DNA of 36,498 nt from an uncultured Anaerobutyricum sp. (GCA_934317185.1 CAKREJ010000007.1:1-36498); one strand, 5' to 3'. Counted from the stretch's first letter, positions 16,251 through 25,098 are shown. Program-made: numbers and translations. Notes: generated by a model not told the origin, from the letters alone.

Positions 16251-17990
16251 CTAATAAGAAACTACCGTTGTTCCTATCGGCATATTATCATAAATATATT
16301 TGGCATCCTGATTATAACAACGGACACATCCGTGAGATGCCGGCTTGCCGATCGTCGGATTCTGAACTGAACCATTATTCCATAACGGTCTTGTATGGAA
16401 AGAGTTTCTGCCCTTATAATGTGTTACATATAATTCCTTTGTACTAGTATAGAACCAGCCCTTCTCCTTATAGCTGATCTTAAAGACACCTCTTGGAGAA
16501 TGATTCTTCGCTGTTCCGGTCGCACAAAGGAATGTCCGAATCTGCTTCCAGTTTCCTTTACTTCCCTCAAAAATAGTTACCTGCTGTGTATAATGACTAA
16601 TCCAGATCAAATACTTCGTCTTGCTGGAATATCCTTTATAGTTTACAAAAGCTGTCTTAACTTCTTTCGAGTACTTCTTCGTTGTGTAAATACATTTATT
16701 ACCAACATAACCGATACTTCTTACCTGACTGGCAAGCAGCTTATCATAATTCTCATCTTTGTACTGCTTCGGAATTACTGTAATTACCTTAGACTCCTGA
16801 CTGCTTAAATATACCTTGCTTCCGATTCTTGTAACTGCACGAACTTTAACATTATACTCCGTATTTGGTTTCAGCCTTGCAAGACTGTACATATTCTGCT
16901 TCGTCTTTATCAACAGCTTATATTTGGAAGAGGTTGCTTTTTTATAATAAACATGATAGCTGGTTGCCTTCGCTGTTCTTGACCAGGATACTGCAAGATT
17001 CTGCTTGGAATCAAAAGTCAGCTTCACACCCTGAACCTTCCCTGCAACAACCGGAATCTTTGAAAAAACAGCAACAGACTGTGCTCCTGTCACCGTCTTG
17101 CCTCCTGTCTGAGAAACGGCCGCCACTTTGAAATAATACTTCTTACCACCAGTTAATCCAGTTATATTTACAGAAGTACCTTTACACTTCTTCTTAGCCA
17201 GTTTATAGCCAGAAGCAGACTTCGTGCTTTTATAAACGTTATAATAAGATGCATTACTTACTGTATTCCAGGAAAGCTTTGCCGTATTGGCACTTGCCAC
17301 TGCCTTTACACCCTTTACCTTCGCAGGCTTCTTCACATAATCAAGTGTTTTAAGCATTCCCTGTCCATAATAAAGTGTCTTACCCTTATCAAAAGATTTA
17401 TACCCTATCAGATATGTATAATATCTCGCATTCTTTAAAGAAGAGGCTGCAATAGATGTAGATGCTGCTGTCGCTCCTGTAGTGATCTTTTTCTGAGAAA
17501 CGGTCGTATTCTCTCCAAAATACATTCCCAGTGAATATCCTGTATAGGTTTTCTTATCGGAAGCTGACCAGGTCGCCTTCACGGAATCATTACTGCTTTG
17601 CTTTATGGAATATCCGGATAAAGCCTTACCCGTATAATAATTCACTGTCAGCTTCTTCGTATTATCCTTACTGGTAAGTACAAGCTGATATCTTGTATTG
17701 ATAGAATAAAGCTGACCCAGACTTAATGTAAGCACACCCTTTTTCGATGCAAGCTCCGCCGCTTCTGTCTTCTCTCCTGTAGCTTCGTTCTTTACCGTAT
17801 ATGTATAACCGCCATTTGAAAAATCAGCAAACTTAAGCACTAATCTTCCGGAGCCATCCACATATGCAATACGACTTACACCGGATTCCTTTGGAGTTGT
17901 CGCTGCCATTGCAACTTTTCCTGCAAAAACAAAGGAAAAGCATAATATCAATAGAGATAATATCCCCAGCTGTTTCTTATACGTCTTCAT
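16251..17990 (-). CDS. secreted L,D-transpeptidase (YkuD) with fibronectin type III domains
   Basis: 579-residue exported protein. The signal peptide (1-29) ends near AMA. Beta-rich repeats follow, of which residues 222-307 (KPAKVKGVKAV...) and 318-406 (GKVQGVKLTF...) are clear FN3-like domains and about 125-215 may be a degenerate one. The C-terminal YkuD domain (about 455-579) contains the catalytic HGCVR with Cys555. YkuD enzymes form 3-3 crosslinks or attach proteins to peptidoglycan and are insensitive to most beta-lactams. The FN3 domains probably hold it at the wall. There is no LPxTG motif. A consensus promoter lies upstream and a hairpin terminator downstream, so it is monocistronic. 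Confidence 0.92.
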   Translation of the reverse strand: MKTYKKQLGILSLLILCFSFVFAGKVAMAATTPKESGVSRIAYVDGSGRLVLKFADFSNGGYTYTVKNEATGEKTEAAELASKKGVLTLSLGQLYSINTRYQLVLTSKDNTKKLTVNYYTGKALSGYSIKQSSNDSVKATWSASDKKTYTGYSLGMYFGENTTVSQKKITTGATAASTSIAASSLKNARYYTYLIGYKSFDKGKTLYYGQGMLKTLDYVKKPAKVKGVKAVASANTAKLSWNTVSNASYYNVYKSTKSASGYKLAKKKCKGTSVNITGLTGGKKYYFKVAAVSQTGGKTVTGAQSVAVFSKIPVVAGKVQGVKLTFDSKQNLAVSWSRTAKATSYHVYYKKATSSKYKLLIKTKQNMYSLARLKPNTEYNVKVRAVTRIGSKVYLSSQESKVITVIPKQYKDENYDKLLASQVRSIGYVGNKCIYTTKKYSKEVKTAFVNYKGYSSKTKYLIWISHYTQQVTIFEGSKGNWKQIRTFLCATGTAKNHSPRGVFKISYKEKGWFYTSTKELYVTHYKGRNSFHTRPLWNNGSVQNPTIGKPASHGCVRCYNQDAKYIYDNMPIGTTVVSY

Positions 17991-17999
17991 TCCTTACCT

Positions 18000-18307
18000 C
18001 TCCTTACCTCTTATATGTACTCACAAAATCAAAATAAAAAGATTCTGAAAGTATAGCCTATTATATATTGCATAAAAACTCTTTATTATTATATATTCAA
18101 ATAAAATGTCCGTCAAGGAATCTGCCCGTCCAAAATTTCCTGATATTTTCACCCCCTCGTATAACAGAAATTGTTCAGATTTCTACTGCTCTTACTATAC
18201 AATCATTCTGATTTTTGCTATAATGATGTGAAAGTATGCATTTCTTATATTGTATACTGTCACTGTTGACCCATTTATATTATATTTATTTAAAAGAAGG
18301 AATTTAT
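18000..18307. other. intergenic region between divergent ykuD-type and wecE-type genes
   Basis: No gene is seen in these 308 bases. The minus-strand promoter of the transpeptidase gene lies at 18088-18116. For the plus-strand operon several AT-rich -10-like boxes occur (for example TATAAT near 18221 and TATACT near 18253), but none has a convincing -35 at the right distance, so I do not call its promoter. Confidence 0.6.
18088..18116 (-). promoter_or_regulatory. sigma-A promoter of the YkuD gene
   Basis: Minus strand TTGACG (18116-18111), a 17-base spacer and a perfect TATAAT (18093-18088), about 100 bases before the start codon. Confidence 0.8.
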
Positions 18308-19438
18308 ATGATTAACTTTAATATTCCCCCGTTTACGGGAAAGGAAACAGAATACATGGCAAAAGCGATCCAGAATCACAAAATAAGTGGTGACGGAGAA
18401 TTTACCAAAAAGTGTAACGAATGGATTGAAGGCAAAACCGGAACTGCGAAGGCTCTCCTTACAACTTCCTGCACACACGCCACTGAGATGGCTGCTCTTC
18501 TTGCTGATATTAAGCCTGGAGATGAAGTTATCATGCCTTCCTACACCTTTGTTTCTACTGCTGATGCTTTTGTACTCCGTGGTGCTACTGCTGTATTTGT
18601 AGATATTCGTCCGGATACTATGAATATTGATGAAACATTAATTGAGGATGCCATCACCGATAAGACACGTGCTATCGTTCCTGTACATTATGCCGGTGTT
18701 TCCTGTGAGATGGATACGATCATGGATATCGCAAAGCGTCATAACCTTCTTGTGATTGAAGATGCCGCACAGGGTGTCATGTCTTCTTATAAAGGACAGG
18801 CTCTTGGAACAATCGGTGACTATGGTTGCTTTAGTTTCCACGAAACGAAGAACTACAGTATGGGAGAAGGCGGCTGTCTTTTAATCCGTGATGAAGAGAA
18901 TATCGAAGATGCCGAGATCATCCGTGAAAAGGGTACAAACCGAAGTAAGTTTTTCCGAGGTCAGATTGATAAATATACCTGGGTAGAAGCTGGTTCCTCC
19001 TATCTTCCAAGTGATATGAACGCAGCCTACCTTTACGCACAATTAGAACTTGCGGATAAAATCTATGATGATCGTATGAGTACATGGAACACATATTACG
19101 AACATCTTATGCCATTACAGGAGGAGGGACATATTGAGCTTCCTGTCATTCCGGAAGGCTGCGTACACAATGCACATATGTTTTATATCAAGACAAAGAA
19201 TCTTGAAGAACGTTCCGCATTGATCAAACATTTAAAAGAGAATGAGATTTCTTCTGTATTCCATTATATTCCTCTCCACGGAGCACCTGCCGGACAGAAG
19301 TACGGCCGTTTCCACGGAGAAGATAAATACACAACAAAAGAGAGCGAACGTCTCCTCAGACTTCCTCTTTACTATGGATTAGAAAAAGAAAAAGTACTGA
19401 CTGTCTGTGAAAAGATTAAAGAATTTTATTCCAGATAG
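18308..19438 (+). CDS. wecE: dTDP-4-amino-4,6-dideoxygalactose transaminase (WecE/RffA)
   Basis: PLP-dependent DegT/DnrJ/EryC1-type aminotransferase, 376 residues. It is very close to E. coli WecE along its whole length (GDEVIMPSYTFVSTADAFVL, RPDTMNIDETLIE, EDAAQGVMSSYKG, FSFHETKNYS with the PLP lysine near 181, GEDKYTTKESERLLRLPL). WecE converts dTDP-4-keto-6-deoxyglucose to dTDP-4-amino-4,6-dideoxygalactose. The frame extends 24 codons upstream, but AAGGA precedes the ATG at 18308 and this start gives the WecE-like MINFNIPPF. First gene of an operon with a membrane glycosyltransferase and an ATP-grasp enzyme. The rmlA/rmlB genes needed for its substrate are not in the window. Confidence 0.93.
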   Translation: MINFNIPPFTGKETEYMAKAIQNHKISGDGEFTKKCNEWIEGKTGTAKALLTTSCTHATEMAALLADIKPGDEVIMPSYTFVSTADAFVLRGATAVFVDIRPDTMNIDETLIEDAITDKTRAIVPVHYAGVSCEMDTIMDIAKRHNLLVIEDAAQGVMSSYKGQALGTIGDYGCFSFHETKNYSMGEGGCLLIRDEENIEDAEIIREKGTNRSKFFRGQIDKYTWVEAGSSYLPSDMNAAYLYAQLELADKIYDDRMSTWNTYYEHLMPLQEEGHIELPVIPEGCVHNAHMFYIKTKNLEERSALIKHLKENEISSVFHYIPLHGAPAGQKYGRFHGEDKYTTKESERLLRLPLYYGLEKEKVLTVCEKIKEFYSR

Positions 19439-19475
19439 TCTTTACTAGAAACGAAGCTATTCAGGAGGCAAACTC

Positions 19476-20435
19476 GTGTTACACTCGATTATTATACCTT
19501 GTTATAAATCTTCACAGACTATCCGTGAAGTCGTAGAGCTTACCAGTACGGAGCTTGACCGTTTAGGCCGGACAGAATACGAATTCATCCTTGTTGATGA
19601 TTATTCTCCGGACGAGGGTGCTACTCTGCGTGAATTAAAAGCATTAGCCGCAGATTATCCTTTTGTAAAAGCAATTTCTCTGGCAAAGAACTCCGGGCAG
19701 CATAACGCTGTCATGGCAGGACTTAATTACGCACAGGGAGATCTTCTCATTGCAATGGACGATGATATGCAGACCCATCCTTCCCAGTTACATTTTCTTT
19801 TAGAAGAAATCGAAAAGGGATATGATATCGTCTATGGTTATTATCCGGATAAGAAACATTCTGCCTTCCGCAACTTCGGAAGCTACTTAAATTACCTTAC
19901 TGTCCGTATTCTTATCGGAAAGCCAAAAGACATGAAGACATCAAGCTACTGGGTTATCCGTAAGTTTGTAAGAGATTATGTTATTCAGTATCAAAGTCCC
20001 TATACACATTTACAGGGATTATTCCTGCGTACCACACGCAATATAAGCAGCGTCCCGATCAAACATTTTGAAAGGGAAGTCGGACAATCCGGTTATACCT
20101 TAAAGAAGCTTATCCAGCTTTATTCCAATATTATGGGATACTCTGTTGTCCCTCTGCGATTATCCACCTATTGCGGATACTTCTTTTCTATGTTAAGTAT
20201 TCTCGGTGCTCTGATAATCGTAATACGAAAACTTGTAAACCCTGCTATGGCACTTGGATGGCCTTCTATGATGTGTGCGATCTGCTTTTTCTCCGGACTC
20301 ATCATGCTATTTATGGGAACGATCGGAGAATACCTGGGCAGAATGTTCCTCGGAATGAACAAACAGCCACAATTCGTTGTACGGGAAGTCATTTCACAAG
20401 ACAGTCATGATCCTTCAGGAGGTAAGTCAGCATGA
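19476..20435 (+). CDS. ArnC/GtrB-like polyprenyl-phosphate glycosyltransferase
   Basis: GT2 enzyme of 319 residues. The N-terminal GT-A domain has IIIPCYKSSQTI, LVDDYS, the SGQHNAVMAGL block seen in ArnC, and the metal-binding DDD (95-97). Two membrane helices follow (about 228-250 and 262-284), then GTIGEYLGRM, the signature end of undecaprenyl-phosphate sugar transferases such as ArnC, GtrB and CsbB. Such enzymes load a sugar from a nucleotide donor onto undecaprenyl phosphate at the inner face of the membrane. The start is GTG at 19476, seven bases after AGGAGG. Its stop overlaps the ATP-grasp start by four bases. Given wecE upstream, the likely sugar is 4-amino-4,6-dideoxygalactose or an acylated form (inference). 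Confidence 0.88.
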   Translation: MLHSIIIPCYKSSQTIREVVELTSTELDRLGRTEYEFILVDDYSPDEGATLRELKALAADYPFVKAISLAKNSGQHNAVMAGLNYAQGDLLIAMDDDMQTHPSQLHFLLEEIEKGYDIVYGYYPDKKHSAFRNFGSYLNYLTVRILIGKPKDMKTSSYWVIRKFVRDYVIQYQSPYTHLQGLFLRTTRNISSVPIKHFEREVGQSGYTLKKLIQLYSNIMGYSVVPLRLSTYCGYFFSMLSILGALIIVIRKLVNPAMALGWPSMMCAICFFSGLIMLFMGTIGEYLGRMFLGMNKQPQFVVREVISQDSHDPSGGKSA

Positions 20436-21613
20436 AAAAAATTATGATTCTTGGAGCCGGTATCTATCAGGTTCCTTTAATTAAAACAGCAAAAAGATTA
20501 GGATTATACACAATTGTTGTCAGCATTCCGGGAAATTACCCAGGATTTGCTTTAGCAGATAAAGTATATTACGAAAACACCGTAGATGATGAGAAGATTC
20601 TTGAAATCGCAAAAGAAGAACAGATCGACGGAATCATCACAACCGGTACCGATGTATGCGTTATCACTATCGGAAAAGTTTGTGATGCTATGGGTCTTTC
20701 CGGACTTTCCTACGAAGCAGCACAGATTGCAGTAGATAAGATGCTCATGAAAACAAAATACGAAGAATACGGTGTGCGTACCGCCCGTTTCCGTAAAGTT
20801 CTCTTTAGCGATCCTGATATCAAAAAGACCATCGAGGGACTGGAATTTCCACTGATTTTTAAATCTGTAGATTCTTCAGGAAGCCGTGGAATCACCCGTG
20901 TAGATTCTTATGACCAGTTTGATCATGCTATGAATTATGTAAAAGAAAATACAAGAAAAGATTACTTCTTAATCGAAGAATTTGTAGAGGGAGAAGAATT
21001 TGGAGCACAGGCATTCGTATATAACGGAGAAGTACAGTTCATCCTCCCACACGGAGACTATGTATTCCACGGCGATACCGGCGTTCCAATCGGACACTTC
21101 GCACCATATAACTTAAGCGAGGATGTCATCGAAGATGCCAAAGTACAGCTTCGTGGTGCAGTAAAAGCAATGCAGCTTGACAACTGTGCCATCAACGCCG
21201 ACTTTATCTTAAAAGATAACAAAACTTATGTATTAGAACTTGGCGGAAGATGCGGTGCAACCTGCCTTGCAGAATTAACATCCATTTACTACGGATTCGA
21301 CTACTACGAAAAAATCTTAAAAACCGCTCTTGGCGAAGACCCGGCTTTCACTTTTGATAAACCATTTGTACCAAATGCCAGTCATCTTCTCATGAGCGAC
21401 AAAGACGGTGTCATTAAATCTCAGACAAACCATAATGCACCAAATGAAAATATCTATGAAGTAGAATTCGACTATAAACCAGGAGATGAAGTACATAAAT
21501 TCCATGTAGGACCACATCGTATCGGTCATATCATCACCAAAGGCGATAGCTTAGAAGAAGCACAGGAACTGCTCTTTAGTGCTATGGACAACATAAAAAT
21601 TGAAGTAGAATAA
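20432..21613 (+). CDS. ATP-grasp carboxylate-amine ligase
   Basis: 393-residue ATP-grasp protein of the CarB-like group: Rossmann-type first domain (MKKIMILGAGIYQVPLIK, 1-100), LIFKSVDSSGSRG as the nucleotide-binding loop (about 140-155), IEEFVEGEEFGAQAF, and the metal-binding VLELGGRCGATC (about 268-279). Such enzymes activate a carboxylate as acyl-phosphate and join it to an amine, making amides. It overlaps the glycosyltransferase gene by ATGA, so the two are tightly coupled. With WecE supplying a sugar with a free 4-amino group, the natural guess is that it attaches an amino acid or other acid to that amine. The substrate is not shown by the sequence. The stop touches the outer arm of repeat copy C. 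Confidence 0.85.
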   Translation: MKKIMILGAGIYQVPLIKTAKRLGLYTIVVSIPGNYPGFALADKVYYENTVDDEKILEIAKEEQIDGIITTGTDVCVITIGKVCDAMGLSGLSYEAAQIAVDKMLMKTKYEEYGVRTARFRKVLFSDPDIKKTIEGLEFPLIFKSVDSSGSRGITRVDSYDQFDHAMNYVKENTRKDYFLIEEFVEGEEFGAQAFVYNGEVQFILPHGDYVFHGDTGVPIGHFAPYNLSEDVIEDAKVQLRGAVKAMQLDNCAINADFILKDNKTYVLELGGRCGATCLAELTSIYYGFDYYEKILKTALGEDPAFTFDKPFVPNASHLLMSDKDGVIKSQTNHNAPNENIYEVEFDYKPGDEVHKFHVGPHRIGHIITKGDSLEEAQELLFSAMDNIKIEVE

Positions 21614-21794
21614 TACTAATTTACTTTATTGACGGACGAAAAATAAAAAATAAAACCTAGTAAAATGTGCCAGTAGTCGCCGAGTGTTGAATGCTCGCTT
21701 ATAGCTTGCATTCAATACTGGCTCCGAGGTCACATTTTACTAGGTTTTATTTTTTTATTTTTCTGTTTGCCTACTCCGGAAGTAAATTAGTATT
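21612..21794 (+). repeat. nested-palindrome repeat, copy C with outer arms
   Basis: In order: outer arm AATACTAATTTACTT (21612-21626), GACGGACGAAAAATAAAAAA, inner arm TAAAACCTAGTAAAAT, GTGCCAGTAGTCGC (21667-21680), a central hairpin TTGAATGC/GCATTCAA, GCTCCGAGGTCAC (to 21733), the complementary arm ATTTTACTAGGTTTTA, a T-rich end with CTGTTTGCCTACTCC, and outer arm AAGTAAATTAGTATT (21780-21794). The outer arms are perfect complements and begin within the stop codon of the ATP-grasp gene. The inner stem (21639-21666 with 21734-21762) is about 28 bases long. The central hairpin differs from copies B and D by paired changes. Confidence 0.85.
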
Positions 21795-21927
21795 TTATGT
21801 TGGGGGAAGAAGGGGAGAGTACGGAGACTCCCCCTGCCTCCCTCCACTAATTTCATTCTTATCTTCAGTTTAAGAAAAGATAGAACCATGCGAAATAAAA
21901 AATCCTTATTTGAAAAGTTGAAAAAAA
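21795..21927. other. spacer between repeat copies C and D
   Basis: No gene seen. It contains AGAAGGGGAGAG (21808-21819), which recurs inverted between copies A and B, then a GC-rich dyad GGGGAG/CTCCCC. The rest is AT-rich and unremarkable. Confidence 0.5.
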
Positions 21928-22078
21928 AACAGAAAAATAAAAAAATATATAGTGGCAGATGTGACCTCGGAGCGAGTAAAGAATGCCATCAGGCATTCTT
22001 CACACAGCGACTACTGGCACAGATGCTACTATATATTTTTTTATTTTTCGTCCGTTCCCAAAGAAGTAAATTAGTATT
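21928..22078 (-). repeat. nested-palindrome repeat, copy D with left outer arm
   Basis: Oriented opposite to copy C. Read on the minus strand: AATACTAATTTACTT (22078-22064, the same outer arm as copy C, touching the flippase stop codon), GGAACGGACGAAAAATAAAA, arm ATATATAGTAGCATCT, GTGCCAGTAGTCGC, central hairpin GAAGAATG/CATTCTT, GCTCCGAGGTCAC, arm ATCTGCCACTATATAT (three mismatches to its partner), and a T-rich end with CTGTTTT. No matching right outer arm is seen. One inner arm is the same as in copy A. Confidence 0.85.
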
Positions 22079-23523
22079 TATTTCTTTTTGAACATTTTTA
22101 TGACTGCCATCATCTGTTTTCTTAAAGCGATGGCTGCTGCCGCAATGACAAGAAGTAATACTGCATAGCGGTAATACCAGGCTACTCTGTATAAATTCAT
22201 GGAGAGCAGATTGATCGCACCGTAAAGAAGGGCAATAAATACCGTCTTATGAAGTGGTACAATGACCATTCCTGTTACCTTATGCTCCAGGATTCCCTGT
22301 ACGAGCAACAGTACAATATAACTAAAGGCTGTCGTATAGGCTGCGGCCATATAACCAAAATTCAAGATGCATACATAATTTAAAATTACGTTCAGTATCA
22401 TCGTTCCGATCGTTCCGGCTGCTACATATTGTGTCCGTTTATAATAATTCTGAAGGGCAGAATAGCTGTAGCTATAGAAGCGGAACAGTGTTCCTGATAC
22501 CATTGGTGCGATAAGCCAGACTGCCATCTTATATTTGGCACCACCAAGAATTAATATTTCTTCCGGGGCAAGCATTACAAGAACCCAGGAAAGAATTCCA
22601 AACATATGCATAACCGAAGTCCACGGTTTGGCAACTTCTTTTTCGGCACCTTCTCCGATTTTGGCATAAAGCCACGGAATCCAGGCATTCCAGACAGAGT
22701 CCTCAAGAATCCATATAATAAAAGAAATCGTAGTGGCAATAGCAAATATTCCTGCCGCCTCTTTACTAATCATTTTCTGGATCATAATCTTATCAGACTG
22801 ATTCATGATCTGGATAGACAACGCTTCCGGAATTAATGGCAGACTAAATGCCAGACCATACTTCCAGTATTTAAGGTTAATGAACTTCCTGCCCTGTGTC
22901 CATATGACAATTGCGACAACGGCTCCTCCGATAATCTGCGGCACATAATATCCGATAACACGGCGGTCTACAAGCTGCCCGATCAAGCCCTGCACACGGC
23001 CTCTGTAAATAAGCCATATAGACAGGAATGTTCCCGGTACGATCGTGAGCAGAGTTGCCATCGTACTGAACTTATATTTCAATACCTGCTTATCTCTTCG
23101 CTGTACATATAACATACTCGTATAAGTAAATACATACAGGAAACAAGTATAAAACATCAAATCATCCATCTGACAAAAATCCTGTACCTGTGTCTTAAAT
23201 ATCATACATAATCCAAAGAAAAATGCAATGGCAATGTAGGAAAGTGTATGTACGCTTGATACATAGCCATTATAATCCTCTTCAAAATCTTTCTTTGCCA
23301 CATCAACGCTACGCCACAGACAAAGTGACATAATCGTATAGGCAATCAACAGCCAGGATTCATACGTTCTAACTACTCCATACTGTGCTTTCGTGAGCAG
23401 TCTTGAATAAACAGGGGTTACCGCAAACGTCAGTCCCCTTGCAAAAAGCTGTGCCAGAATAAAGAAAAATCCTGAAGTAAAGGCTCTCTTATTCAGAGAA
23501 GCGTCTTTATTTTTTCCAGCCAT
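22078..23523 (-). CDS. polysaccharide flippase (Wzx/MATE-type membrane protein)
   Basis: 481 residues with about 12-14 membrane helices and the N-terminal ASLNKRAFTSGFFFILAQLF...VTPVYSRLLTKAQYGVVRTYE of the polysaccharide biosynthesis/MOP flippase family. Such proteins move undecaprenyl-linked oligosaccharides outward across the membrane. GGAGG lies seven bases before the ATG. It follows the adenylate-forming enzyme gene on the same strand after 136 bases, probably as the second gene of that transcript, and is convergent with the wecE operon. It ends in lysines at the C-terminus. The cargo is unknown, but the surrounding genes point to a cell-surface glycan. Confidence 0.88.
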   Translation of the reverse strand: MAGKNKDASLNKRAFTSGFFFILAQLFARGLTFAVTPVYSRLLTKAQYGVVRTYESWLLIAYTIMSLCLWRSVDVAKKDFEEDYNGYVSSVHTLSYIAIAFFFGLCMIFKTQVQDFCQMDDLMFYTCFLYVFTYTSMLYVQRRDKQVLKYKFSTMATLLTIVPGTFLSIWLIYRGRVQGLIGQLVDRRVIGYYVPQIIGGAVVAIVIWTQGRKFINLKYWKYGLAFSLPLIPEALSIQIMNQSDKIMIQKMISKEAAGIFAIATTISFIIWILEDSVWNAWIPWLYAKIGEGAEKEVAKPWTSVMHMFGILSWVLVMLAPEEILILGGAKYKMAVWLIAPMVSGTLFRFYSYSYSALQNYYKRTQYVAAGTIGTMILNVILNYVCILNFGYMAAAYTTAFSYIVLLLVQGILEHKVTGMVIVPLHKTVFIALLYGAINLLSMNLYRVAWYYRYAVLLLVIAAAAIALRKQMMAVIKMFKKK

Positions 23524-23659
23524 TGTACATCCTCCATTTATTTATAATCATCTATATCCTCTGATACTCTCCATAACTAATGCAGGAAGTTTTCCACACA
23601 TCGGATAACAAAGATCCATTCAAAAACACCGAAACACTCTTGAATTCTTACTTTTATTA

Positions 23660-24952
23660 CTACTCCTGCACTTTACACACGATCATACGAAGCTTTCCGT
23701 TCTTATCCGGAGGAATAGAATCCATCCACTCATATTCAATCTCAAAAGGATGTTTAAACTTCGCATTTAACTTATTCGTCATATCCTTCTCTACTTCTGC
23801 TTTGGTCAGCTTAGATTCTGCCTTGTTGTGAACGCACTGAATATGAATCTTATGATAAGTCTCCTGAATGAAACGCATCTGTAAAATATCTTCACAATGA
23901 GCGATAATCGGAGCGATTTCAAAGAATGTTGTTACTTCACCTGTCTCATAACGGAAGAAATCATTCATACGTCCCTGTACGCTTGTAACATAACGTACCC
24001 CGTCACGAACCTCACAGGTACCCCTGTCACCTATCGCATAGTTAATCAGAGGAAGATCTGTCTTGTATAAAGGAGTCACTACAATATTACCTTCTTTGGC
24101 AGGACGATTCTTTTCATCATATATATTCACTACGAAGGAATCATTATGAACGGTATATTCCTTACTGTCAAAAAGACGTACCATCGCTGCCCCTGTCTCA
24201 GCAGTTCCGTAAGAATCAATAATTCCCGGACCAAGAATCTCTGCAAATAGCTTCCTTGCCGTATCATCTATCTTCTCTCCTGTCGGACAATAAAACTTCG
24301 GTTTCTCAAGCTCTACATGATTCTGCTTACAGTACAGACAAATACGCATAAATTCACTCTTATTCATGTAAAGGAAATCCGGCTTATATACATTAATCTG
24401 CTTCACAATCTCCGGCTCCGGTGCATACTGATCTACAAAGCCACGACGAAGAATTCCAAAATGCTGTAAAAATGTGTCACTGCCTCCGGAAATACTATGT
24501 GCACTCTTACGGCTCATTGTTTTCCCTTTAAACGGATTATAACCGGCACACATCATAACACGGAACCAGTTCGCCATATTGTAAGCCTTCTCCTTCGGAG
24601 AAACAAGCAGCATCAGTGGAATCCCGGAAGAACCACTTGTTGTATCATGATACCAGCAGTCATACTTCGGATCCTTCGCCTCTTCATTCATCCACGCACG
24701 AAGCTCATCCTTTGTAAGCAGTGGAAGCTTAGACAGATCATCTCCCGTGCGGATATCTTCCGGCTTTACTCCCGCCTCATCAAATCTCTTCTTATAAAAT
24801 GGAATCTCATAAGCTCTTTTTACAAGCTTCCTCACACGCTTATCCTGCACACGCATAACCCCGCTAAAATCTGCAGGAATCTTTGTCTTCATCTTAAACA
24901 AATCAAAAAAAAGCAGGACATTAACTAACTTTCTCTCTAACTTTTCAAACAT
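23660..24952 (-). CDS. phenylacetate-CoA ligase/CapK-like adenylate-forming enzyme
   Basis: 430 residues of the PaaK/CapK group of the ANL superfamily. It carries RAYEIPFYKKRFDEAGVKPEDI (about 47-68), the phosphate loop TTSGSSGIPL (about 104-113), DSYGTAETG (about 244-252), and VQGRMNDFFRY near the hinge. Members adenylate a carboxylic acid; CapK relatives occur in exopolysaccharide loci, where the product may be an acyl group placed on a sugar. GAGGAG lies five bases before the ATG and a consensus promoter is upstream. It precedes the flippase gene. It could supply an acyl group to the amino-sugar pathway across the strand, but this is only suggested by position. Confidence 0.85.
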   Translation of the reverse strand: MFEKLERKLVNVLLFFDLFKMKTKIPADFSGVMRVQDKRVRKLVKRAYEIPFYKKRFDEAGVKPEDIRTGDDLSKLPLLTKDELRAWMNEEAKDPKYDCWYHDTTSGSSGIPLMLLVSPKEKAYNMANWFRVMMCAGYNPFKGKTMSRKSAHSISGGSDTFLQHFGILRRGFVDQYAPEPEIVKQINVYKPDFLYMNKSEFMRICLYCKQNHVELEKPKFYCPTGEKIDDTARKLFAEILGPGIIDSYGTAETGAAMVRLFDSKEYTVHNDSFVVNIYDEKNRPAKEGNIVVTPLYKTDLPLINYAIGDRGTCEVRDGVRYVTSVQGRMNDFFRYETGEVTTFFEIAPIIAHCEDILQMRFIQETYHKIHIQCVHNKAESKLTKAEVEKDMTNKLNAKFKHPFEIEYEWMDSIPPDKNGKLRMIVCKVQE

Positions 24953-25012
24953 AACTTCTCCTCTTTTCTCCGCAGCCGAAGCTGTCTTTGTTTCTCTGTA
25001 AACGCTTTAAAT

Positions 25013-25041
25013 ATTGTATATAAGAAAAATTATTTTGTCAA
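25013..25041 (-). promoter_or_regulatory. sigma-A promoter of the CapK-like gene and flippase
   Basis: Minus strand perfect TTGACA (25041-25036), a 17-base spacer and TACAAT (25018-25013), about 60 bases before the start codon. Confidence 0.85.
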
Positions 25042-25066
25042 CTAAGTAACAGCCTTAATTATACTA

Positions 25067-25098
25067 TAAAAAAAGGCATCCCTCGTGGCAGGATGCCT
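25067..25098 (-). terminator. terminator after the lysine-rich secreted protein gene
   Basis: Hairpin AGGCATCC/GGATGCCT (25074-25081 and 25091-25098) with a nine-base loop, followed on the minus strand by a run of seven T. Confidence 0.88.

Noticed and set aside
18221..18271. Promoter of the wecE operon (TATAAT near 18221, or TTGACC at 18266)
   Set aside because: The TATAAT has no fair -35 at 16-18 bases, and TTGACC would place the transcript start inside the ribosome binding site.
21691..22091. Plus-strand frames of 60 and 67 codons over repeat copies C and D
   Set aside because: Same reason: they read through palindromic repeat sequence and lack ribosome binding sites.
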